Shown: positions 1-5,970 of the stretch, piece after piece
How the letters are laid out: each line of letters opens with the position of its first letter
Numbering within the stretch: the first letter of the stretch is position 1
Source of the DNA: Bacteroidia bacterium
GTDB lineage: Bacteria; Bacteroidota; Bacteroidia; Cytophagales; Cyclobacteriaceae
Direction: 5' to 3'
Assembly: GCA_025356795.1 (NCBI GenBank)
Contig: JANXRR010000428.1
Span: 1 to 10,905, forward strand
DNA: 10,905 nt
Made by a program: the position numbers and the translations under genes
The notes under the pieces: model-generated
What the model was told of the DNA's origin: nothing
What the model saw: only the letters and a program-made list of their open reading frames with translations
Database searches by the model: none

Positions 1-681
1 GAAAGAGTATTTCCCGAAAAATTCTTCATAAAATTCTGACTTGGGTTTGCTTCCCAAAATATAGTTAGCTAGGTGAATGGCCTCTTCCATATCGCGAACA
101 ATAACAGAATGTGCATTGTTGGCACTATGAGAAAATGTAGCCCGTGTTTCTTCATGGTCAGGTTTTCCGTGAATGATTACCGTATGGTTTTCTTTTCCAA
201 GCTTCTCGGCACGGTTCCAAACCTTTTCAACAAACGGACAAGTGGTATTGTATTTTTGAACTTCGATTCCCTTATCCAATAGCAAATGCTCAATTTCCAA
301 TGTTGTCCCAAAAGCCGGAATGATCACAATATCTTGATTGTTAATCTCAGCCCATGGAATCAATTGAGAGCCATCAGTATCTATAATAAATTTAATGCCC
401 TGTGCCTGTAAATCATTGTTTACTTCTTGATTGTGGATCATTTGGCTCAATAGGAACACTTTTTTATGAGGGTTTTCCTTAATGGCTCTATAGCTTATCT
501 CAATAGCATTCTCCACACCATAACAAAAACCAAAATGCCTGGCCAATACAAATTGAACAGGGCCAAAGTCTAAAATAGTGGGTGTAAAGTTTTGCTTTCG
601 CAGATCTTTTAGCCTCCTCGATTCTTTGACCTTACCTGTAATAGAAGATCTGTAATAAGATGGGATTTCAAACTTTTTGAT
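1..681 (-). CDS. ispH: 4-hydroxy-3-methylbut-2-enyl diphosphate reductase (IspH/LytB), 3' end outside window
   Basis: IspH is a cytoplasmic [4Fe-4S] enzyme that performs the last step of the MEP isoprenoid pathway, reducing HMBPP to IPP and DMAPP. The 227 visible residues, read by hand from the minus strand, show HFGFCYGVENAIE with the first cluster cysteine near residue 53, MIHNQEV near 81-87, NTTCPFV with the second cysteine near 148, and GKPDHEET near 172-179, whose H-x-E matches the catalytic HPE of E. coli IspH. The third cysteine lies beyond the window. The roughly 45 residues before the first cysteine are typical of the long Bacteroidota form. The frame is closed upstream by TAA at 694-696 and has no ATG, GTG or TTG before the conserved region. 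The best start is ATC at 679-681, giving (M)KKFEIPSYYRSS. Family assignment is secure; the start codon is inferred. Confidence 0.93.
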   Translation of the reverse strand, partial: MKKFEIPSYYRSSITGKVKESRRLKDLRKQNFTPTILDFGPVQFVLARHFGFCYGVENAIEISYRAIKENPHKKVFLLSQMIHNQEVNNDLQAQGIKFIIDTDGSQLIPWAEINNQDIVIIPAFGTTLEIEHLLLDKGIEVQKYNTTCPFVEKVWNRAEKLGKENHTVIIHGKPDHEETRATFSHSANNAHSVIVRDMEEAIHLANYILGSKPKSEFYEEFFGKYSF

Positions 682-704
682 GGTGAGTTTTAATTACAAA
701 GGTA
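682..704 (-). promoter_or_regulatory. Candidate Bacteroidota promoter -7 box for ispH
   Basis: On the minus strand TACCTTTG (704-697) matches TAnnTTTG exactly and lies about 16 bases before the proposed ATC start. A TTTG sits about 24 bases further upstream, slightly farther than the usual -33 spacing. Such boxes also occur by chance in AT-rich DNA. Confidence 0.35.
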
Positions 705-739
705 CTCGATTTTGAAGTCAATCGTAGGCAAATTTTGAA

Positions 740-798
740 ATATTGATAGTACAACTTTTGGTTGTCATGGATTGTACAACCAAAAATATTTTCAATAT
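740..798. promoter_or_regulatory. Nested inverted repeats in the ispH/marR divergent region; candidate MarR operator
   Basis: TTTTGGTTGT (756-765) and ACAACCAAAA (776-785) are perfect 10-bp inverted arms around a 10-base spacer. An outer pair, ATATTGA (740-746) and TCAATAT (792-798), is nearly concentric. The right part contains the perfect palindrome TTGTACAA (772-779), and GTACAAC also occurs directly repeated at 749-755. MarR-family dimers bind short imperfect palindromes, often beside their own gene, so autoregulation is a reasonable inference. No -33/-7 pair is clear for marR; TACCTTCG (826-833) is a weak -7 candidate only 7 bases before the start. Confidence 0.5.
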
Positions 799-840
799 GG
801 TATGCATGCATAATAAATTAATTAATACCTTCGCTAACGT

Positions 841-1290
841 TTGAAACGAGAAGAAACCATAGACTACCATATAAAAACTGCTTGGCATGCCATTGCTCGT
901 ATGTACAATCAGCAAGCGTTAAAATATGATGGAACCATGTCAATTGGTTATGCCTTATTAAATATATCTTCCGAAGAAGGAACGCCCGCGATGAAGATTG
1001 GGCCACCGATGGGATTAGAGCCAAGGAGCTTAACGCGACTTTTGAAATCAATGGAAGAGAAAAGGTTGATTTATCGGCAAGTAGATAAAAATGATAAAAG
1101 GTCAGTGAAGGTGCTGCTCACCAACGAGGGCAAGAAAATGAAAGAGAAAGCGCGCGAAACGGTATTGCGCTTTAATGAGGTTTTGCGTGAAGAAATACCC
1201 GCTGAAAAACTGACTATCTTTTTTGAAGTAGTGCAAAACATAAATCAAGTAGTTGAAAAGAACGAGATTTATGAAAACAAATTGATCTAA
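841..1290 (+). CDS. MarR-family transcriptional regulator
   Basis: This 149-residue protein has the size and layout of MarR winged-helix repressors. An N-terminal dimerisation helix (about residues 7-30) is followed by the helix-turn-helix (about 45-75, with GLEPRSLTRLLKSMEE as recognition helix), a wing around KNDKRSVKV (83-91), and C-terminal dimerisation helices (about 98-140). The start must be the TTG at 841, because an in-frame TAA lies at 835-837 and the first residues MKREETIDYHI look like the family N-terminus. It sits directly upstream of the beta-oxidation operon on the same strand and diverges from ispH. By context it probably controls the fad genes and itself, perhaps sensing an acyl-CoA or fatty acid. 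The ligand is inferred; Bacillus uses a TetR-type FadR for the matching operon. Confidence 0.88.
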   Translation: MKREETIDYHIKTAWHAIARMYNQQALKYDGTMSIGYALLNISSEEGTPAMKIGPPMGLEPRSLTRLLKSMEEKRLIYRQVDKNDKRSVKVLLTNEGKKMKEKARETVLRFNEVLREEIPAEKLTIFFEVVQNINQVVEKNEIYENKLI

Positions 1291-1309
1291 CTTATGTCTT
1301 ACTGAAATA

Positions 1310-1396
1310 TTGGAAACAGTTAAGAAAAAGTTAGATAGGCTTCCACCCGAAAAGCAAAAACAAGTTGAACCCTTCGTTGATTTTCTATTGGACTAA
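1310..1396 (+). pseudogene. Possible remnant of a DUF2281/VapB-like small antitoxin-type ORF
   Basis: The 196-base gap between marR and fadN holds an open stretch from a TTG at 1310 to TAA at 1394-1396. It encodes 28 residues including KKLDRLPPEKQKQVEPFVDF, which resembles the LPxxxQ-x(n)-FxxFLL core of DUF2281 and VapB-like proteins. It has no ATG and no partner toxin. It may be a decayed fragment, a short peptide or chance. The rest of the gap to 1486 is A-rich with nothing recognisable. Confidence 0.35.
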
Positions 1397-1486
1397 ACAA
1401 AAAAATGCAGAAAGCAGATGAAGGCAAAGAAAAAGAAATTAACAAATCTCAATAAAAAATTATAACGTTCACCTACACACTTTATC

Positions 1487-3886
1487 ATGAATCGCACCAT
1501 TCGCAAAGTAGCAGTTTTAGGATCTGGCATTATGGGCTCGCGCATTGCATGCCATTTTGCCAATATTGGCGTTGATGTATTATTGCTGGACATCGCACCA
1601 AAGGAATTAACGGAAGATGAAAAAAAGAAGAATCTCACACTCGATCATCCTTCGGTAAAAAACAGAATTGTCACTAGTGCTTTCGAAGCTACATTGAAAG
1701 CCAATCCCGCACCACTTTTTAGCAAGAAATTTGTGGCGCGAATTAAGCTTGGCAATTTTACTGACGATATGGCCAAAATCAAAAATGTTGATTGGACTAT
1801 AGAAGTTGTTGTTGAAAATCTCGACATCAAAAAGAAAGTGTATGAAGAAGTAGAAAAGCATCGAACACAGGGCACACTTGTTACCTCCAATACATCAGGT
1901 ATACCTATTCATTTGATGGGCGAAGGCAGAAGCGAAGACTTTCAAAAAAACTTTGCAGGCACCCACTTCTTCAACCCTCCGCGCTACCTGAAATTATTGG
2001 AGATTATTCCAACTCAAAAAACAGATTCTGGTGTAACAAAATTCCTGATGAACTACGGTGACCTTTTCTTAGGCAAGACCACCGTTCTTTGCAAAGACAC
2101 TCCCGCATTTATTGGTAATCGAGTAGGTGTTTATGGAATGTTGAAAGTAATAGATTCTATGCGCAAGTTCGATTTGAATGTAGATGAGATAGATAAACTA
2201 ACTGGGCCAGTAATAGGAAGACCAAAGTCAGCTACTTTCAGAACTTCAGATGTTGTTGGCCTGGATACCATGGTGAAGGTTTCAAACAACCTGTATGCGG
2301 GTTTGCCCAATGACGAAAGCCGCGACATGTTCAAGTTACCAGAAGTTGTGTCAAAGCTAGAAGCCAACAAGTGGTTGGGAGATAAAACAGGTCAGGGTTT
2401 TTATAAGAAAACAAAAAACGCTAAGGGCGAAACCGAAATTCTTACCCTCGATTTGAAAACGCTCGAATACAAATCAAAAGAAAAAGTAAGATTCGCTACG
2501 CTTGAAACAACCAAAACGATCGACAATTTAAAAGATCGGTTTAAGGTTCTACTTGCGGGAAAAGACAAAGCCGGAGATTTTTATCGAGATTGTTTCTTCG
2601 ACATTTTCAAATACGTTACTAATCGCATTCCTGAAATCAGTGATGAGCTGTTCAGAATAGATGATGCCATCTGTGGTGGCTTCGGTTGGGAGATTGGTCC
2701 GTTCGAAACATGGGATGCCGTTGGTCTAGAAAAAAGTATTCCGTTAATGGAGGCGGCTGGATATAAACCGAATCAATGGGTTTATGATATGATACAGGCA
2801 GGCAATAAATCCTTCTATATAGTGGAAGGCGGACAGCGCAAGTACTATGACATTCCTACAAAATCATATAAGTCCATTCCTGGAAAAGAAAGCTTCATCA
2901 TCTTAGAAAACAAAAGCGAGAATGTGGTTTGGAAAAATCCAGGATCTAAAATCATTGACCTTGGTGGTGGCATTTTAAATTTCGGCTGGCATACCAAGAG
3001 CTACACATTGGGTAGTGAAGTAATTGAAGGACTTAACAAAGCTATTGACCTTGCCGAAAAAGATTACAGAGGATTGGTAGTTGGGCATCAGGGATCAGAC
3101 TTTTCACTGGGTGCAAATCTTGGTTTAGTCTTCATGTATGCTATCGAGCAGGAATATGACGAGATCGATTTTATGATCAAGCATTTCCAAAACACGGTAA
3201 TGCGCCTTCGCTATTCTTCAATACCTGTTGTTGTTTGTCCACAAAGCAGAACGTTAGGTGGAGGTTGCGAAATGACCATGCATGCTGATGTGGCTCAAGC
3301 TGCAGCCGAAACGTATATTGGTTTGGTTGAAGTTGGAGTCGGCCTGATACCTGGAGGAGGAGGAACAAAAGAGTTTGCCAAACGCGTGAGTGATTCTTTT
3401 GAAGAAGGTGATATTGAATTGAATGCGTTGCAAAATTCCTTTATGAATATTGCCACAGCAAAGGTGGCCACTTCAGCAGAAGAAGCGCGTGAACTGGGCA
3501 TTCTTAAAAAACTGGACAGAATTTCTATGAACAAGGATCGCCAGATTTCTGATGCGAAGGAAACGGCTATAGAATTAGCCGAAGCCGGTTATACCATGCC
3601 ACTTCAAGCTAGAAACATTCGTGTGCAAGGCAGATCCGGTCAGGCTCTTTTCCTTGCGGGATTACAGGGCATGTTGATGGGCCGTTATGCTTCTGAACAT
3701 GATGTGAAAGTATCAAAGTGGATTGCAAACGTTATGTGCGGTGGCGATCTCACATCTCCACAAGAAGTGAGCGAACAATATTTATTGGATCTAGAGCGTG
3801 AAGCTTTTTTATCGTTAACAGGAGAAAAGAAAACACTCGAAAGGATACAGGCAATATTAACAGGAGGGAAACCTTTGAGAAACTAG
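1487..3886 (+). CDS. fadN: 3-hydroxyacyl-CoA dehydrogenase / enoyl-CoA hydratase fusion (FadN type)
   Basis: This 799-residue bifunctional enzyme hydrates trans-2-enoyl-CoA and oxidises the L-3-hydroxyacyl-CoA with NAD+. The dehydrogenase part comes first: Rossmann motif GSGIMG at 12-17, acidic D35 closing the second strand, and THFFNPPRYLKLLEIIPT with the catalytic His160-Glu172 pair at the 12-residue spacing of the family, followed by DTPAFIGNR with N211. The C-terminal dehydrogenase domains run to about 440. A crotonase domain follows (about 485-700), with oxyanion-hole region GSDFSLGANL and the two hydratase glutamates, E595 in LGGGCEM and E615 in GLVEVGVGLIPGGGG, 20 residues apart as in classical hydratases. 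Length and order (dehydrogenase first) match Bacillus FadN (about 790 aa), not E. coli FadB. It leads an operon with thiolase and acyl-CoA dehydrogenase. The symbol is by similarity and order. Confidence 0.93.
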   Translation: MNRTIRKVAVLGSGIMGSRIACHFANIGVDVLLLDIAPKELTEDEKKKNLTLDHPSVKNRIVTSAFEATLKANPAPLFSKKFVARIKLGNFTDDMAKIKNVDWTIEVVVENLDIKKKVYEEVEKHRTQGTLVTSNTSGIPIHLMGEGRSEDFQKNFAGTHFFNPPRYLKLLEIIPTQKTDSGVTKFLMNYGDLFLGKTTVLCKDTPAFIGNRVGVYGMLKVIDSMRKFDLNVDEIDKLTGPVIGRPKSATFRTSDVVGLDTMVKVSNNLYAGLPNDESRDMFKLPEVVSKLEANKWLGDKTGQGFYKKTKNAKGETEILTLDLKTLEYKSKEKVRFATLETTKTIDNLKDRFKVLLAGKDKAGDFYRDCFFDIFKYVTNRIPEISDELFRIDDAICGGFGWEIGPFETWDAVGLEKSIPLMEAAGYKPNQWVYDMIQAGNKSFYIVEGGQRKYYDIPTKSYKSIPGKESFIILENKSENVVWKNPGSKIIDLGGGILNFGWHTKSYTLGSEVIEGLNKAIDLAEKDYRGLVVGHQGSDFSLGANLGLVFMYAIEQEYDEIDFMIKHFQNTVMRLRYSSIPVVVCPQSRTLGGGCEMTMHADVAQAAAETYIGLVEVGVGLIPGGGGTKEFAKRVSDSFEEGDIELNALQNSFMNIATAKVATSAEEARELGILKKLDRISMNKDRQISDAKETAIELAEAGYTMPLQARNIRVQGRSGQALFLAGLQGMLMGRYASEHDVKVSKWIANVMCGGDLTSPQEVSEQYLLDLEREAFLSLTGEKKTLERIQAILTGGKPLRN

Positions 3887-3888
3887 CC

Positions 3889-3915
3889 TTGAGAAGAGAG
3901 TATAGAGTAGCAAGA
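3889..3915. repeat. Upstream flank of first four-helix-bundle insert (imperfect inverted-repeat arm)
   Basis: This GA-rich stretch begins two bases after the fadN stop. Compared with the reverse complement of 4274-4300 it matches at 17 of 27 ungapped positions, and two further positions could form G-U pairs. The pairing is modest by itself but mirrors the much stronger flanks of the second insert. Confidence 0.4.
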
Positions 3916-3919
3916 TTTT

Positions 3920-4273
3920 ATGCATAACCACAAAGAACTTAAAGTTTGGAAAAGGGCAGTTGATTTAGCTACAACAGTGTATGCTATTACTCAAGAATTT
4001 CCCAAAGTTGAGCAATATGGTTTAACACAACAGATAAGGAGAGCCGTAGTTTCTGTAAGTTCTAATATTGCTGAAGGTGCCGGTAGAAAAACGGACAAAG
4101 AGTTTTCTTATTTTTTAAATATTGCGTATGGCTCTCTTTATGAATTAGAAACGCAATTGATTATTTCATCAAACCTTGGTTTTGTGTTGACAGACAAGAT
4201 TAAACCAATAGAAATTGAAATAACGGAGTTACAAAAAATGATATTCAAATTAATCAAAAGTCAATCACTATAG
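3920..4273 (+). CDS. Four-helix-bundle protein, S23 ribosomal / 23S rRNA intervening-sequence family
   Basis: The 117-residue product starts MHNHKELKVWKRAVDL and contains the family signatures F-x-x-x-E-x-x-GL-x-x-QIRRA, SNIAEGAGR (about 49-57) and FLNIAYGSLYELETQL (about 65-80). These define the small all-helical proteins first known from ORFs inside 23S rRNA intervening sequences; the same fold is used by Avd proteins of diversity-generating retroelements. They assemble as oligomers with a basic, nucleic-acid-binding surface. Their cellular role is unclear. The gene lies between fadN (33 bases upstream) and fadA (31 bases downstream) on the same strand, so it is probably part of the fad mRNA, although nothing links it to fatty-acid oxidation. 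About half its residues match the second copy at 5575. No reverse transcriptase is nearby. Confidence 0.92.
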   Translation: MHNHKELKVWKRAVDLATTVYAITQEFPKVEQYGLTQQIRRAVVSVSSNIAEGAGRKTDKEFSYFLNIAYGSLYELETQLIISSNLGFVLTDKIKPIEIEITELQKMIFKLIKSQSL

Positions 4274-4300
4274 TCTCATTACTTACGACTCAATACTCAA
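4274..4300. repeat. Downstream flank of first four-helix-bundle insert (imperfect inverted-repeat arm)
   Basis: It begins immediately after the stop codon and is made of short related units (CTCATTACTTACGACT, CAATACTCAA). It is the partially complementary partner of 3889-3915 and leaves four bases before the fadA start. Confidence 0.4.
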
Positions 4301-4304
4301 ATCT

Positions 4305-5477
4305 ATGGAAGCATACATCGTAGCCGGATTCCGCACCGCGGTAGGCAAAGCAAAAAAAGGAGGGTTTCGTTTTGTACGGCCAGATGATCTGGCTTCGGAC
4401 GTGATCAAGTATTTGGTCAAGTCAATTCCGGGTTTGGAAAACAAAATGGTAGATGATTTGATTGTGGGCAATGCCGTGCCAGAAGCAGAACAAGGTATGC
4501 AGATGGGACGAATGATTTCACTTTTGGCATTAGGCCTAGATACTCCCGGTATGGTAATCAACCGCTATTGCGGATCAGGCGTGGAGGCAATTGCCATCGC
4601 GAGCCATCGCATACAGGCAGGGCAAGCAGATGTTATCATTGCTGGTGGAACAGAGTCTATGTCACTTGTTCCAACGATGGGCTTTAAAACAGCATTGAAT
4701 TATACTATCGCTAAAGACAACCCCACTTACTACACAAGCATGGGTTTAACAGCCGAGGAGGTGTCAAAGCAATTCAAAATTTCTCGCGAAGAGCAAGATC
4801 AGTTTTCCGTTGAGTCTCATGCGAAAGCTGCCGCTGCCTGGGCAGAAGGTAAATTCAAAGGTGAAGTTGTTCCCATCACCGTGAAAGAAGTGTATGTGGA
4901 TGAGAACATGAAAAAGAAAACACGCGAATATGTAGTTGAAAAAGACGAAGGCATACGGGCTGATACAACTCTTGAAGGACTTTCAAAACTACGACCCGCT
5001 TTTGCTGCTGGTGGAAGCGTAACGGCAGGTAACTCCTCACAAACATCGGACGGTGCAGCATTTGTTGCTGTGATGAGCGAACGCATGGTAAAGCAATTGA
5101 ATTTAAAACCGATAGCACGCATGGTAAGTTATGCCACCGCAGGCGTTGATCCGCGCATCATGGGCATTGGCCCTGTAGCGGCCATTCCTAAAGCATTGAA
5201 GATTGCCGGCATGAAATTGCAAGACATCGATTTGATAGAATTGAATGAAGCGTTTGCCGCGCAGTCATTAGCGGTAGTAAAAGAGCTTGGCATTGACAGG
5301 AAAAAACTAAATGTAAATGGAGGTGCTATTGCAGTGGGTCATCCGCTTGGTTCATCTGGTGCAAGATTATCAGTTCAGCTTTTCAATGAGTTAAGAAGAC
5401 AAAATAAAAAATATGGAATGGTAACGGCTTGCGTAGGTGGAGGACAAGGAGTGGCGGGGATTTATGAGCTTCTGTAA
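4305..5477 (+). CDS. fadA: Acetyl-CoA C-acyltransferase (3-ketoacyl-CoA thiolase)
   Basis: This 390-residue thiolase has the usual family length. It cleaves 3-ketoacyl-CoA with CoA to give acetyl-CoA and a shortened acyl-CoA, the last step of each beta-oxidation round. The nucleophilic cysteine is C89 in NRYCGSGVEAIA, the active-site histidine is H346 in GGAIAVGHPLGSSGAR, and the second, proton-transferring cysteine is C376 in TACVGGGQG. The IELNEAFAAQ motif is also present. The N-terminus MEAYIVAGFRTAVGK fits the family, so the ATG at 4305 is well supported. It follows the first four-helix-bundle gene in the operon and supplies the activity needed after the FadN-type enzyme. A biosynthetic acetoacetyl-CoA thiolase is the alternative, but operon context favours beta-oxidation. 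Confidence 0.94.
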   Translation: MEAYIVAGFRTAVGKAKKGGFRFVRPDDLASDVIKYLVKSIPGLENKMVDDLIVGNAVPEAEQGMQMGRMISLLALGLDTPGMVINRYCGSGVEAIAIASHRIQAGQADVIIAGGTESMSLVPTMGFKTALNYTIAKDNPTYYTSMGLTAEEVSKQFKISREEQDQFSVESHAKAAAAWAEGKFKGEVVPITVKEVYVDENMKKKTREYVVEKDEGIRADTTLEGLSKLRPAFAAGGSVTAGNSSQTSDGAAFVAVMSERMVKQLNLKPIARMVSYATAGVDPRIMGIGPVAAIPKALKIAGMKLQDIDLIELNEAFAAQSLAVVKELGIDRKKLNVNGGAIAVGHPLGSSGARLSVQLFNELRRQNKKYGMVTACVGGGQGVAGIYELL

Positions 5478-5484
5478 CTAGACA

Positions 5485-5505
5485 TTAGACATAAGTATCA
5501 AGACG
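5485..5505. repeat. Upstream inverted-repeat arm of second four-helix-bundle insert
   Basis: The 21-base element starts eight bases after the fadA stop and reads TTAGACATAAGTA, then T, then CAAGACG. It is the reverse complement of 5941-5961, beyond the ORF, with one mismatch in 21. Its core GACATAAGTATCAAGA (5488-5503) is also the exact reverse complement of 5539-5554, so two alternative pairings exist. Confidence 0.85.
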
Positions 5506-5538
5506 CAAGACGTACAATATAAATCAACTTCTGGAATA

Positions 5539-5554
5539 TCTTGATACTTATGTC
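5539..5554. repeat. Local 16-bp inverted partner in fadA/four-helix-bundle gap
   Basis: TCTTGATACTTATGTC is an exact reverse complement of 5488-5503, with 35 bases between the arms. In the transcript it would form a 16-bp hairpin 20 bases before the start codon at 5575. No U-tract follows, so it does not look like an intrinsic terminator. Confidence 0.85.
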
Positions 5555-5574
5555 CGACTACCTGATACCTTATT

Positions 5575-5940
5575 ATGCATAATTTCAAAGAGTTAAAGGT
5601 TTGGCAGATTTCGAGAAAGTTGGTAAAAGAGGTTTACGAGATTACTTCAAACTTTCCGGCAAGTGAAAAATTTGGATTAATTTCTCAAATACGAAGATGT
5701 ACGGTATCAATTCCAACAAATATTGCTGAAGGATCTGGAAGAAATACAGATAAGGATTTTGCTCACTTTTTGAATATCAGCCTTGGTTCTGCGTATGAGT
5801 TGGAAACGCTACTTATTCTATCTCTTGATGTTGACCTTATTTCTCAAGACCAACTCGATAAACTTTTAATTAAAATTTCGGAAATACAAAAAATGACTTT
5901 TGGCCTGATCAAGACGTTGCGCCAAGAGTCTTATGTCTAA
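5575..5940 (+). CDS. Four-helix-bundle protein, S23 ribosomal / 23S rRNA intervening-sequence family (second copy)
   Basis: The 121-residue protein begins MHNFKELKVWQISRKL and carries the same landmarks as the copy at 3920: F-x-x-x-E-x-x-GL-x-x-QIRR, TNIAEGSGR (about 48-56), DKDFAHFLNISLGSAYELET (about 58-77) and a final amphipathic helix EIQKMTFGLIKTL. By eye about half the residues are shared, so the two are diverged paralogues, not a recent duplication. It lies between fadA and fadE on the same strand, with fadE starting 30 bases downstream. Its last codons (SYV and stop) and the bases just after are built from the repeated TTATGTCTAAC unit, so the ORF ends inside the flanking repeat. Function is unknown; RNA or DNA binding is suggested by the fold family. 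Confidence 0.92.
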   Translation: MHNFKELKVWQISRKLVKEVYEITSNFPASEKFGLISQIRRCTVSIPTNIAEGSGRNTDKDFAHFLNISLGSAYELETLLILSLDVDLISQDQLDKLLIKISEIQKMTFGLIKTLRQESYV

Positions 5941-5962
5941 CGTCTTGCTACTTATGTCTAAC
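5931..5962. repeat. Downstream inverted-repeat arm of second four-helix-bundle insert, with internal direct repeat
   Basis: TTATGTCTAAC occurs twice (5931-5941 and 5952-5962), separated by GTCTTGCTAC. Bases 5941-5961 are the reverse complement of 5485-5505 at 20 of 21 positions. The first unit overlaps the stop codon of the preceding ORF. Confidence 0.85.
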
Positions 5963-5970
5963 AAAAAATT

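Noticed and set aside
73..282. Plus-strand 69-codon ORF at the window start
   Set aside because: It is an antisense shadow of ispH, whose frame has clear IspH motifs.
5488..5554. Intrinsic terminator between fadA and the second four-helix-bundle gene
   Set aside because: The 16-bp stem has a 35-base loop, moderate AT content and no U-tract, so it would be a poor terminator.
3920..5940. Diversity-generating retroelement, suggested by Avd-like four-helix-bundle proteins
   Set aside because: There is no reverse transcriptase, template repeat or variable repeat in the window, and the sequences fit the S23 intervening-sequence branch.
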